NCBI GenBank assembly: GCA_050053595.1
Contig: JASFTK010000007.1
Span: forward strand, 1 to 32,683
DNA length: 32,683 nucleotides
Source: GCA-2726865 sp050053595
GTDB taxonomy: Archaea > Thermoproteota > Bathyarchaeia > TCS64
Direction: 5' to 3'
The translations under genes and the position numbers were made by a program. Shown here piece after piece: positions 6,167 to 15,002 of the stretch. Numbering within the stretch: position 1 is the stretch's first letter; the number at the start of each line of letters is the position of its first letter. Under the pieces are notes generated by a model, which was not told the origin of the DNA, ran no database searches, and worked only from the letters and a program-made list of their open reading frames with translations.

Positions 6167-8239
6167 TCAGTCCACCTCATTCTCACCGGGGCAGTCTATG
6201 TTGATACACAGGATCCAAGGTTTTCTCTTCCTTCTCAACACCCGTATAATGGGGGCTCCACAGACCTGACAGCTCTCGCCCGTCGCCTTTATCCGCCCCT
6301 TCTGGGGAAGAGGGTAGCTGGTCTGGCAGTTTCCCCCGTAATAGTTGCTGCAACCTGCAAATCGCTTCCCGGTCTTTTTATTCTTTAAAACTCGGATCTC
6401 CCCAGTCCCGCAGTCTGGGCAAACGCCAAGAGTCTCACTACTCCTCGTCCCTCTCAATAGAGCGCCGTTTATCTCCCTACCCACTATCTCTTCCTTCGCC
6501 TTGAACTCACTCAAGACTGGTTTCAAGATCCCCAGGGCTTCGGAGACTACGGTATCAGCTCCCTTCTCCCCTGTCTGCACTCTCTCAAGGTCCTCCTCCA
6601 GGTTCCGCGTCATCTCAACTGATAGAATCCGTGGGACTACCTCTCCCAAAGCCTCGACGATGGTCATGCCGAGGTCCGTGATCCTGATGCTCTGACCTAT
6701 GATGTAGCCTCTCTTGTAGAGGGTGTCTATTATATCTGTCCGGGTCGCCTTTGTCCCTATGCCCTCATCCTCCATCAGCTTCAGCAGGCTGCCCGGGTTG
6801 AGCCTAGACGGGGGTCTGGTGATTCTCCTGTCCGCCTTCACCCCTAAAAGATTGATTTTTTGACCGATTTCAACGGTAGGTAGGACTACCCCTTTATCCC
6901 TGAGATATGGCGCGTAGACCTCGGTCCAACCCCTCTCAACGAGCCTTGAGCCCTTCAGATAGAATTGGTGGCCGTTCACGTCGATCCCCGCCTTGGTCTC
7001 CTCACTGACCGCTGGGTCGTCCAAAGATGCCATGAACCTCCGGCATATCAGATCGTATACCCGCCCCTCCACCCTTCCCAGTTTCGATGGAGGCTTCCCC
7101 GTTGGATGGATGGCGGGATGCGCCGGATCCTCTTTCCTCCCCTGCTTAGGGGCTAACTTGGGTTTTTCGAGGAGTTCCGTAGCAAAAGTAGAGTATTTCT
7201 CTTCTTCTTTGAGAGCCTTGAGTATGCCTCTTAGATCTATTCCAGGCGGCAACCTCTGGCTTGAGGTACGGGGGTAGCTTATCAACGCCGCGAGGTAGAG
7301 CCTCTCGGCTGCCTGTAAGGTCGTCCTTGGCGAGTATTTGAGCCTATAATATGCCTCCCTCTGCAGGTCTCCCAGGTTGAAGGGAGTGGGGGGTGCCTGC
7401 TCCTTACTCTCAGTCTCGAGGGAGACAACAGTCCCCCGCCGTCCACGGCATCCCTCAACAATGCCCTCGGCTTCCCCTCTTTTCTCCAGCCTCAGTTTCT
7501 GATACTCTAAGGGGTACTTTTTCCCACGGATCTTGGCATACGCCTTTATAACCCAGAACGGGGTGGGGACGAAGGACCTTATCTCCACCTCTCTATCCCG
7601 GATGAAGTTGAGGGTAGGTCCTTGGACCCGACCCGCGCTCAGAGACTTATAGTGACCTGTAGTGTTCTTCAACGATAGGGTCAGAGCTCGGCTGAGGTTT
7701 ATCCCGAAGAGCCAATCCACTTCGTGACGGGCCCGCCCCGCATGGATAAGGGGGAAGTCAAGTGTCTCCAACATCCCCTCCCATGCCCGGTTCAGCTCCT
7801 GCTCCGTGAGGGATGAATACAGCATACGCCTAGCCTTCCCCAGGCTCCCCTCACCGCAGACATGGAGTAACACCATATACCCGATGAGACTCCCCTCCAT
7901 ATCGTGGTCACAAGCACTGACAAAACAACTGACGCCTTCAGAGAGCCCTCTGATGACCTCTATGAACCTAGCGATCCTACCCCGCCCCTTCTCCGCTTTA
8001 TGAATAGGCACCCATTCATAGTCATAGACGGGATACGTCCATCCCTCACCCTTCTGGACTATGGAGAAGAGATGCCCCAATGCTGAGACAATCACAAGAT
8101 TCAGCTGCCCACGGGTGGCCACGAAATATGGGACCCCCTGTTCTACAAAGCCCTGAGGCGCCCTGTTGTCATCCAGGGCTTCAGCTATCCTCCTAGCTGC
8201 TGTCGGTTTCTCGCAGATAACCAGGACCTTCTCGGACAA
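6167..8239 (-). CDS. topA: DNA topoisomerase I (type IA)
   Basis: About 690 residues with the full type IA layout. The Toprim domain starts at once with VLVICEKPTAARRIAEAL (catalytic Glu about 10) and contains SACDHDMEGSLIGY, the DxDxE acidic triad (about 112-116). The nucleophile Tyr is in LISYPRTSSQRLPPG (about Y323). The C-terminus carries cysteine ribbons, CPDCGTGEIRVL with CSNYYGGNC and CQVCGAPI with CINIDCPG, for single-stranded DNA. The enzyme relaxes negative supercoils. I chose the TTG at 8239 because GGAG stands five bases ahead and the protein then starts with the Toprim strand; a TTG at 8266 lacks such a site. A small zinc protein follows directly. Confidence 0.95.
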   Translation of the reverse strand: MSEKVLVICEKPTAARRIAEALDDNRAPQGFVEQGVPYFVATRGQLNLVIVSALGHLFSIVQKGEGWTYPVYDYEWVPIHKAEKGRGRIARFIEVIRGLSEGVSCFVSACDHDMEGSLIGYMVLLHVCGEGSLGKARRMLYSSLTEQELNRAWEGMLETLDFPLIHAGRARHEVDWLFGINLSRALTLSLKNTTGHYKSLSAGRVQGPTLNFIRDREVEIRSFVPTPFWVIKAYAKIRGKKYPLEYQKLRLEKRGEAEGIVEGCRGRRGTVVSLETESKEQAPPTPFNLGDLQREAYYRLKYSPRTTLQAAERLYLAALISYPRTSSQRLPPGIDLRGILKALKEEEKYSTFATELLEKPKLAPKQGRKEDPAHPAIHPTGKPPSKLGRVEGRVYDLICRRFMASLDDPAVSEETKAGIDVNGHQFYLKGSRLVERGWTEVYAPYLRDKGVVLPTVEIGQKINLLGVKADRRITRPPSRLNPGSLLKLMEDEGIGTKATRTDIIDTLYKRGYIIGQSIRITDLGMTIVEALGEVVPRILSVEMTRNLEEDLERVQTGEKGADTVVSEALGILKPVLSEFKAKEEIVGREINGALLRGTRSSETLGVCPDCGTGEIRVLKNKKTGKRFAGCSNYYGGNCQTSYPLPQKGRIKATGESCQVCGAPIIRVLRRKRKPWILCINIDCPGENEVD

Positions 8240-8298
8240 CCCATCTCCAATGGATCTGGGCTGCAATAAAATTTAGGAAAAAGATAAGGGGCGGCTGC

Positions 8299-9339
8299 CT
8301 ATTTGATGAACTTTTTCATGTGGGAGACGGTGGCGTGGGGCGGCGGCAGTTCCAACATCGTCTTGAACCCGGGCTCGGCGTTGATGACATGGGGTATCAT
8401 GTTAGTCGTGATGGCTATAGTCCCAAAGTCGCCATGGACACACGGCGAGGTCCTCTCATTGATAGGTGGCTCACCCTTGATGGTGATGCTGTCGAACTCC
8501 TCAGGAGCCCCAATATAAGCTCTGAAGTCCAAAGTGATCAGGGGCTTCCCGTCCTTGACCCCGAAGGCCTTCTGCATAGATCCAGCGTTGTGACCCTTAG
8601 GCACCTCGATGGCCTCACTCGCAGCATCGTGGTCTAGGATCACGGGTTTGACGGGGTCCACTTTAATCTCGTCGAGCTCCCAGCCGATGCCGTCGGCGAT
8701 CATCTTGATGGACTGCTCAAGGCCGACGTGCCCCGTGATCTCGTGTTCCTCGATCTTCTCCTTGAACTCCTCAACCGTCAGTCCCGCACCGATCTTCTCC
8801 TGGAAAGGAATCCGTCGGGTGGCTGCGTCCATCTGCCTCGTAATATAGATCTCATCAACCCTAGTACAGACGCCTGTCAAGAATGTAGGCAGGGTGTCCA
8901 TCAGGAACCCCGGGTTGATACCCGTCCCCAGCAGGCTTGAGCCGTACCGCTTACCTAACTCGTCAAGCTTTTTCGCATAATCCGCCCCCTCATCAGTTGC
9001 ATAAGGATAGGCGAGCTCCTCACAGGTAGATACTACATCCACGCCGTGCTTCATAATCTGGGAAAACTGGTCAAAAGTCTGTCTCAGATAGGACATGGTT
9101 GTGTGGCAGACTATGTCGGGTTTGGTCGAGGATATAACCTTATCAGCGTCGTCTGAGATCACGACCCCCATCTTCTCAACACCCAGGACCTCCCCCAGAT
9201 CCTTCCCGACTATGACAGGATTGATATCAACAGCGCCAACGATCTCCACCCCTTCCTTTGTGAGCAGATGTCTCGCAAGGCGCCTCCCAATGACCCCGAT
9301 ACCATACGAAACTATTCTGACTTTATCCAATTCAGACAT
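8299..9339 (-). CDS. 2,4-diaminopentanoate dehydrogenase-like NAD(P) oxidoreductase (DapB-type fold)
   Basis: 346 residues, the size of the COG3804 family. An N-terminal Rossmann motif, VRIVSYGIGVIGRRLARHLL, is followed by the dihydrodipicolinate-reductase-like core. Family-like stretches include STCEELAYPY, GTGINPGFLMDTLP and ITRQMDAATRRIPFQEKIGA. The characterised member (Ord) oxidises 2,4-diaminopentanoate in clostridial ornithine fermentation; here none of the other ornithine genes is nearby, so the substrate may differ. GGAGAT lies right before the ATG. Its stop is about 60 bases from the topA start, same strand, so it could be co-transcribed with topA. Confidence 0.82.
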   Translation of the reverse strand: MSELDKVRIVSYGIGVIGRRLARHLLTKEGVEIVGAVDINPVIVGKDLGEVLGVEKMGVVISDDADKVISSTKPDIVCHTTMSYLRQTFDQFSQIMKHGVDVVSTCEELAYPYATDEGADYAKKLDELGKRYGSSLLGTGINPGFLMDTLPTFLTGVCTRVDEIYITRQMDAATRRIPFQEKIGAGLTVEEFKEKIEEHEITGHVGLEQSIKMIADGIGWELDEIKVDPVKPVILDHDAASEAIEVPKGHNAGSMQKAFGVKDGKPLITLDFRAYIGAPEEFDSITIKGEPPINERTSPCVHGDFGTIAITTNMIPHVINAEPGFKTMLELPPPHATVSHMKKFIK

Positions 9340-9393
9340 ATCTCCAATAAAGAGTAAAAATGGATTATATATCTATCTAGAAAACCCATTCCC

Positions 9394-9750
9394 TCAGCGG
9401 AACTGGCAGTAATGCACCCATATGGCGTCAGGATCTGAAACGACGAGGAAGAGTACCTTGGCATCCACGTCCGAATATATCTGGACGCTTCCCTCCTGTT
9501 CCCTGATGGACCTGCAGATACTCAGGAACCCCCTGAAACTCTCCTTCGACAAGGTCCCTTCCGTAGCAAAATCGTCCAATGAGGTGTCGCCGTCAAGTGT
9601 GTAACCCTTGCTCCTAATGATCTCGATCCCCTTCTCGAAAGTAGCTTGCATAGGATAGATACCGAAAAGTAACAACGACATAACAAGAGTAAATGTGATG
9701 TAAGTAAAGGGATCTTGATTTTTTAAAGTCTTTAGTAGATCGAGATCCAT
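9394..9750 (-). CDS. Hypothetical single-pass membrane protein
   Basis: 118 residues. One hydrophobic segment at about 16-36 (TYITFTLVMSLLLFGIYPMQ) follows a short charged N-terminus, so it is probably a membrane anchor with the rest outside or inside as a small soluble domain. The soluble part includes IEIIRSKGYTLDGDTSLDDF and ends with AKVLFLVVSDPDAIWVHYCQ. No family recognised. There is no obvious ribosome-binding site, and AT-rich runs just upstream suggest a nearly leaderless transcript. Confidence 0.7.
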   Translation of the reverse strand: MDLDLLKTLKNQDPFTYITFTLVMSLLLFGIYPMQATFEKGIEIIRSKGYTLDGDTSLDDFATEGTLSKESFRGFLSICRSIREQEGSVQIYSDVDAKVLFLVVSDPDAIWVHYCQFR

Positions 9751-9802
9751 GATGTTTCAATAGTTATTTACAGTAGGTGATTATTAACTAGTTGTATTAA
9801 TA

Positions 9803-9872
9803 TGTTAGGATGTATACAGATAAATAGTATATGTCTCAATATGTTGAGAGATACCGTTAGAGACCTAACATT
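9803..9872. other. Structured intergenic element (nested inverted repeats)
   Basis: Between hdrA and the small membrane-protein gene, an 8-bp perfect inverted repeat ATGTTAGG (9803-9810) / CCTAACAT (9865-9872) encloses a perfect 6-bp hairpin TCTCAA-TATG-TTGAGA (9835-9850) and a partly self-pairing GTATAC/GTATAT pair. It lacks a T-arm and is not a tRNA. It could fold in the hdrA 3' tail or leader RNA, or be a DNA operator. The stretch is AT-rich, so chance pairing is possible. Confidence 0.4.
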
Positions 9873-9919
9873 ATGAGGGTTTAAAGGATGTAACAAGAAG
9901 AGGGGAATTATTTAGGGGA

Positions 9920-12244
9920 TCAGGACAGTAGTTTTTCCCGTGTATCTCCGGGGATCTTCCCCAGTTTCTTGATGGTGTTCACGAAGTCTGAGATGAATTC
10001 CGGTAGCACTTTGAAAATCGGTAGGGTCATAGGCTGGAAGTATATCCTCTCTGGTTCTATGCCCCTCTCCTCCAGCTCCTCTTTCAACTCCTCGACCAGT
10101 CTCTCAGCCAACTCAGCTTCGTGGCTCTCCTCTATCTCGGATATCATGATGCCATCCGCCCCCAGACCTAGGGATTTGAGGATGATCTCCTTGTCCAGTA
10201 GTGCTGTGGAGGGGGTCCTCACTATCTTCATGTTTGTGGGGTAATGCATCCTAGCGGTCCCTGCGTTGTCAGCGGCAGTGTAGCTGATGTTGTCGTCGAA
10301 AAATCCAATGACCTCCACATCCCCCGTTGCATCTTCCAGGAGGCCTTGGGCTTCCTGTAATATTGCTCTCTTTGTGTAGTTGGGGATATCGAGGCTTTTG
10401 AGGGGGCATATAGAGACGCAGGCTCCACAGCCATTACAGGAGACCAGCTCGACGATGGGTTCCCCGCTATCCAGCTTGATGGCGTTCCTTGGACACACCT
10501 CGACACAGAGACCGCACTCATCACATTCGCCCTCGTGTAGGGGTTTGAAGGGATCCAGCTTCAGCGTGCCCTCTCCGATGAAATTTACGACGTGAGAGGC
10601 TGCTGCCCGGGCGTCGATGACTGAGTCGTGTATGTCTTTGCAGCCTGTGGCGACCCCCGCCGCGTAGATGCCCTCTCTCAACGTGGAGATGGGATCGAGC
10701 TTCACGTGCTTGCTAGCTATGAACAGGTCCTCCCCCAAGGCGATACCCAACTCGTTGGCTAGCCCTGACATACCCTCCGAGGGGACCATGGCGGTGGACA
10801 GGACAGCTAAGTCCACGGTGTTTCTCAGGAGAAGCCCGGTGTCCAAGTCCTCGACGATGATCTCTAGTGATCCGTCGGGTTTGGGTGTGAGTTCACCGGG
10901 TTTTCCGTGGATGAACTGGATACCCTTCTCCCGGGCCTCCCGATAAAAGTCCTCGAACCCCCTACCGATCATCCTCATGTCGGTGTAGTAGATGAATATC
11001 TTGAGGTATGGGAGGAACTTCTTGAGTAAGATAGCCTGCTTTATAGAGTAGGGGCAGCATATGGCGCTGCAGTAGGATACCCCTTGGTGGGGGTCACGGC
11101 TGCCAGCGCAGAGCACATAAGCCAGGCTCTTCACCCGGCTGCCTGAGGCCGTTGTGAGTACCTTTCCCTCTGTGAGTTCGTTCTCAATCAGCCTCTCCAC
11201 CTGCATCGCGTCTATCACCGCAGGGTGCTCAGGATGATAGGTCTTGAGCTTCCCCTCGTCGATGAGGTCGAACCCGGTGGCCACCACCACCGACCCGACA
11301 TCCACCTCGATCTCCTCGTCCTCTCCCTCAAGGTCTATCGCGTCTACGGGGCAGGCTTCCACGCACGCACCGCACTTGATGCAGTTCTCAAAATCGATGG
11401 TATATGATGAGGGGACAGCCTGGGGGAAGGGCAGGAAGGCCGCTTTCCTGGGGTACATCCCCTGTTCGAACTCGCTGGGTACTTCAGTTGGACAGACCGT
11501 GGAGCAGCGACCACATTTTAGACATTTATCCGTGTCCACTCCCCTAGCTTTCAGGTAGACTTTCGCCCTGAAATTCCCAGGTCCCCCTGATAGGCCTGTC
11601 ACCTCGGATTTGGTATGGAGGGTTATCCTCTTGTCATTCTCGACCTCCGCCATCCTGGGGCTCAATATGCACGGGGAGCAGTCTAAGGTGGGGAAGGTCT
11701 TGCTCAGCTGGGCCATCCGCCCACCGATACTGGGGTTCCTCTCTACCATATGAACGTCATACCCGGCTTCCGTGAGTTGGAGGGCTGCAGTAATCCCGGC
11801 AACCCCACAGCCGATGACCATAACATCCTGGCAGACATCGACCTCCTTTTCCTCCAGGGGCATGAGGGTCTGGGCTCTCCTGATGCCTCCCTTGACGAGG
11901 CTCACAGCCTTATCTGTGGCGCCTTTGTCGTGGATCCAGCTGCAGTGCTCCCTGATGTTGACGTGGACCAGTTGATAGCGGTTCACCCCTTCTTCCTCGA
12001 TGGTGTTCTGGAACATCTTCTCGTGCATATGGGGGCTACAGCAGGCAACCACGACCCTGTCGAGGCCTTGTCTCTTTATAGAGTCCTTTATGAGTTGGAG
12101 GCCGGGCTTGGAGCAGAGGAAGTCCGTTACCCTGGAGGTCTTGACCCCCTCTAAATCCTTTACAGAGTCCCTTACCTCTTCACAGTTCACGGTACCTGAT
12201 ATATTCCCGCCGCAGCGGCAGATGAAAACGCCAGTATCAGCCAT
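9920..12244 (-). CDS. hdrA: HdrA-like flavin/Fe-S subunit with a Cys-less MvhD-like C-terminal domain
   Basis: 774 residues from the ATG at 12244, one base after the hdrB stop. The N-terminal cysteine domain has FICRCGGNI and ACCSPHMH. The FAD domain has VIGCGVAGITAALQL and NPSIGGRM. An inserted two-cluster ferredoxin follows (CLKCGRCSTVCP, CIKCGACVEACP), then CAGSRDPHQG with SYCSAICCPY, then a second ferredoxin (CDECGLCVEVCP, CNGCGACVSICP). About residues 645-763 match the MvhD fold (VEVIGFFDDN, ISYTAADNAG, ARMHYPTNMKIVR, LGLGADGIMI, ERGIEPERI), but every cysteine expected for the MvhD cluster is replaced. HdrA normally bifurcates or confurcates electrons at FAD among HdrBC, ferredoxin and an MvhD-linked partner. 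It ends the hdrC-hdrB-hdrA operon. Confidence 0.93.
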   Translation of the reverse strand: MADTGVFICRCGGNISGTVNCEEVRDSVKDLEGVKTSRVTDFLCSKPGLQLIKDSIKRQGLDRVVVACCSPHMHEKMFQNTIEEEGVNRYQLVHVNIREHCSWIHDKGATDKAVSLVKGGIRRAQTLMPLEEKEVDVCQDVMVIGCGVAGITAALQLTEAGYDVHMVERNPSIGGRMAQLSKTFPTLDCSPCILSPRMAEVENDKRITLHTKSEVTGLSGGPGNFRAKVYLKARGVDTDKCLKCGRCSTVCPTEVPSEFEQGMYPRKAAFLPFPQAVPSSYTIDFENCIKCGACVEACPVDAIDLEGEDEEIEVDVGSVVVATGFDLIDEGKLKTYHPEHPAVIDAMQVERLIENELTEGKVLTTASGSRVKSLAYVLCAGSRDPHQGVSYCSAICCPYSIKQAILLKKFLPYLKIFIYYTDMRMIGRGFEDFYREAREKGIQFIHGKPGELTPKPDGSLEIIVEDLDTGLLLRNTVDLAVLSTAMVPSEGMSGLANELGIALGEDLFIASKHVKLDPISTLREGIYAAGVATGCKDIHDSVIDARAAASHVVNFIGEGTLKLDPFKPLHEGECDECGLCVEVCPRNAIKLDSGEPIVELVSCNGCGACVSICPLKSLDIPNYTKRAILQEAQGLLEDATGDVEVIGFFDDNISYTAADNAGTARMHYPTNMKIVRTPSTALLDKEIILKSLGLGADGIMISEIEESHEAELAERLVEELKEELEERGIEPERIYFQPMTLPIFKVLPEFISDFVNTIKKLGKIPGDTREKLLS

Positions 12245-12245
12245 C

Positions 12246-13124
12246 TCAGGCACCCACCCTCTCCAGCAGCCCGTCAACCGGGATGGAGTTCATATCAAAA
12301 CCCAGCTTCTCAGGATCGATGCCCTGGGCGAGCCCCAGTAGTTGGGGATAATAGAGCACAGGGATCCCGAACTCTCTCTCCAGCTCCATCGCCATCAGCT
12401 TCTGATACCTGTCGTACATAATACCGCAGAAAGGGCAGATCAATACCAGCGCATCCACCCCAGCCTTGGAGAGGGTCTCCAGCTTCTTCAGTGTCATCAA
12501 CTTCGCGACGCCCTCGTTGACCGCCAGAATCCCGCCCCCACAACAATCGATCTTACCCTCATAGTCTACACTCTCGGCACCGGTAGCCTCGACCAACCTG
12601 TCTAGGGTCCCAGGGAACTCGGGGTCGTCAAAGCCGTCGAACAGTGTTGACGGTCGGACATAGTGACAACCGGGATGGGTGGCTACCTTGAGGCCTTCAA
12701 GGGGGTTCGTCACTGATTCCCTGATCTTCTCCACCCCCACATCTTGATAGAGCATCCTCGCGAAATGTACAACCCTGACCTTCTCATCTTTGTAGTTCGA
12801 GTCAAGACTCTTCTTGAGGAGCCTGTTGACAGCCTTCAACGAAGCCTCGTCCTCATCAAGTAAGGATTGGGCTTTGACGAGCATCTCTCCACACGCGGAG
12901 CAGAGTGAGACCAGACTCAGCCCTGTATCATGTGCTTTCTTCAGATTCATCGCGGCCATAGATAGGGCTTTGATCTCGTCAACTGGCTCAAGGGGGAACC
13001 CACAGCAGCCATAATCAGAAGCAAGCAGCTCGATCCCAAGTTTTTTTGACACCTCCCTTGCAGACAGTTCATAGTTCATCTGTCTGGAGGGTATGGTACA
13101 GCCTAGGAAGACAGAATATCTCAT
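12246..13124 (-). CDS. hdrB: Heterodisulfide reductase-like subunit B
   Basis: 292 residues with two CCG domains. The first has C9, C40-C41 (YGCCGFPLEP) and CSAC (C75, C78). The second has C153 (HPGCHYVRP), C194-C195 (KIDCCGGG) and C230/C233 (ICPFCG). In methanogens these ligate two non-cubane clusters that reduce the CoM-CoB disulfide; this organism shows no methanogenesis genes here, so the real disulfide or other acceptor is unknown. Its ATG overlaps the hdrC stop (ATGA, 13121-13124), and hdrA begins one base after its stop, so the three are translationally coupled and likely form one complex. Confidence 0.93.
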   Translation of the reverse strand: MRYSVFLGCTIPSRQMNYELSAREVSKKLGIELLASDYGCCGFPLEPVDEIKALSMAAMNLKKAHDTGLSLVSLCSACGEMLVKAQSLLDEDEASLKAVNRLLKKSLDSNYKDEKVRVVHFARMLYQDVGVEKIRESVTNPLEGLKVATHPGCHYVRPSTLFDGFDDPEFPGTLDRLVEATGAESVDYEGKIDCCGGGILAVNEGVAKLMTLKKLETLSKAGVDALVLICPFCGIMYDRYQKLMAMELEREFGIPVLYYPQLLGLAQGIDPEKLGFDMNSIPVDGLLERVGA

Positions 13125-13603
13125 TGCCCAGCCTCCGCAATCTTCTTGATGAATTCAGGTTCAGCCTCAACCTCGGGCAGTTCCCTGTAATCTCTCTCAT
13201 CTTGGATAAAGTCATCAATCTCGTAGATCCGTCCTGCGGCCGAGAGCACCTCCCTCAACTTCACAAGATTCTGGGGTGCGAGACCCTCTTTAGCGGCCAT
13301 GTTCCTGAGGACGGTCATCACCTCAGGGGGCCTCACATCTTGGGGACACCTCTCCTGACATACGAAGCACATGGAGCAGAGCCAGATGAAATCACTACTC
13401 AGGACCTCATCCTTGAGACCTAGCTTGGCCAGCTTCATGATACGCCGCGGACTGAAGGTCTGTTCAAACTCCCTGACGGGACAGGAAGCCGTGCAGACCC
13501 CGCACTGGAAGCAAGTGCTGAGTTCTGATGCACTGAACTCCCTAGAGAGTTGCCTGAGGAAACGGGTGTCGGCTTTCAGATCGACTATAGCCCTTTCCGC
13601 CAT
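13121..13603 (-). CDS. hdrC: Heterodisulfide reductase-like subunit C
   Basis: About 160 residues from the ATG at 13603; an ATG at 13648 would add 15 residues that look less protein-like. Two regular [4Fe-4S] motifs are present: CFQCGVCTASCP (about C31-C41) and CSMCFVCQERCP (about C76-C86), with the HdrC-typical FSPRRIMKLAKLG between them. The subunit wires HdrA to HdrB. It is the first gene of the minus-strand operon and is divergent from the flavoprotein gene at 13800, so a shared control region lies at about 13604-13799. Confidence 0.92.
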   Translation of the reverse strand: MAERAIVDLKADTRFLRQLSREFSASELSTCFQCGVCTASCPVREFEQTFSPRRIMKLAKLGLKDEVLSSDFIWLCSMCFVCQERCPQDVRPPEVMTVLRNMAAKEGLAPQNLVKLREVLSAAGRIYEIDDFIQDERDYRELPEVEAEPEFIKKIAEAGQ

Positions 13604-13799
13604 ATGTATCCAACCCACTTGCCGCACATCGGTAATAAAGTTTAACATGAAAAATCAGAAAAATTCCCTCATATATTGGCTTAATAGTACAATGTAGTTG
13701 GCAGAACGCGAATCTTCAGGTGATAAGAGAGAGACAAGATCACACTAAATCTATTATATCAGATGTCACCTATCCGATGGGATATTAGAGAGATATTAC

Positions 13800-14978
13800 A
13801 TGACAGCAAAGGAATCAGAGAGAATCGTTATACTCGGGGCTGGCGTCGCGGGGCTGCGGGTGGCACAGAGACTCGGACGCCGTCTGAGACCTTCCGAAGC
13901 CCACATCATACTGATCGACGAGAACGACTACCATCAATACTTATACCGGATCCACGAAGTCTGCAATCTAGAATACGAGAAAGAAGACATTATCGTACCC
14001 CTCTCAAGGCTCCTGGACAAAAAAGTAGATCTCCGTCAAGCCTCCGTCCAAGACATAGACACTGAAAAGAAGATCATCTACACGGACAAAGGCGAATACA
14101 GCTACGATATATGCGTGATAGCTCTCGGCAGCCATGTGACCTATTTCGGGATTGAAGGCCTCAAAGAGAACTCGATGACTTTGAACAGTTTTGAAGCGGC
14201 TAAAGATATCAGAGCCAGGATACACGAATTATTTGAGAACGCATCGGAGACGGGGAGGATCCCCAAGATCCTGATTGGCGGGGGGGGATTCACAGGGGTA
14301 GAGCTTGCCGGTGAACTCAGCGACTGTATACCCATACTCTGTGAGAGGCACAACCTCGACTATCAGGGTACGTGTGTCACCATTGTCGAGGCACTACCCA
14401 CGATCCTCCAGGGATGGAACGAGAAACAGGTCCTGTTAGCCCAGAAGATCCTCAGAGAGAGGGGTGTAGAGCTGATCCTGGACGATCCTGTTTCCCGTGT
14501 TACTAACAACAAAGTCGAGATGAAGAGCGGGAAGATCCTTGAGCCCGATTTGTTCATATGGACGGGAGGCGTCAGAGGGGACCCAGCCTGCGGTCTTGAT
14601 TTCCAGTTGAAGGGTCACAGGATCTCCATAGACGAGTACTGCAGGGCTGAGGGCTATGAGGACATCTTCGTCGCAGGGGACTCCGCATGCGCAGTTGACG
14701 CAGAGAGCGGTATGCCCATGCCCCCGACAGCCCATATCGCGATGGTCCAGGGGGATATAGTCGCTGAGAACATCATCGCAATGCTCAATGGTTCACCTAT
14801 GAAAAAATACATCTACAATAGGGCTGGGGAGATCGTGACCCTGGGGAAGACCAACGCCGTAGGCGACCTTTTCGGGTTCAAGTTTTCAGGAGTCTTCGCT
14901 AAGTTCATGAAGAAGATCGTCCACTGGTGGTACATCCACTCCATCGGAGGCTTCAGTCTCCTACTCGAAAATTTATGA
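13800..14978 (+). CDS. NDH-2-type NAD(P)H dehydrogenase / pyridine nucleotide-disulfide flavoprotein
   Basis: 392 residues of the type II NADH dehydrogenase family. FAD motif ERIVILGAGVAGLRVAQRLG is at the N-terminus; the NADH motif ILIGGGGFTGVELAGELSD is near residue 160; DIFVAGDSACAV is the second FAD contact. The C-terminus (FAKFMKKIVHWWYIHSIGG) is basic, aromatic and amphipathic, the usual membrane-surface anchor. Such enzymes pass electrons from NAD(P)H to quinone; other acceptors are possible. The gene lies between the two Hdr arms on the opposite strand and converges on fdhA with 24 bases between stops. A sulfide:quinone-like or other oxidoreductase is less likely, since no redox-active Cys pair is seen. 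Confidence 0.85.
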   Translation: MTAKESERIVILGAGVAGLRVAQRLGRRLRPSEAHIILIDENDYHQYLYRIHEVCNLEYEKEDIIVPLSRLLDKKVDLRQASVQDIDTEKKIIYTDKGEYSYDICVIALGSHVTYFGIEGLKENSMTLNSFEAAKDIRARIHELFENASETGRIPKILIGGGGFTGVELAGELSDCIPILCERHNLDYQGTCVTIVEALPTILQGWNEKQVLLAQKILRERGVELILDDPVSRVTNNKVEMKSGKILEPDLFIWTGGVRGDPACGLDFQLKGHRISIDEYCRAEGYEDIFVAGDSACAVDAESGMPMPPTAHIAMVQGDIVAENIIAMLNGSPMKKYIYNRAGEIVTLGKTNAVGDLFGFKFSGVFAKFMKKIVHWWYIHSIGGFSLLLENL

Positions 14979-15002
14979 CCGGGTTCCCTCAAGTCATTCT
15001 CT

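Noticed and set aside
9803..9872. tRNA-like outline with an outer 7-8-bp stem
   Set aside because: No T-arm, no conserved tRNA bases; retained only as a structured element.
11750..12154. 134-residue plus-strand open frame
   Set aside because: Antisense to the FAD and N-terminal domains of hdrA.
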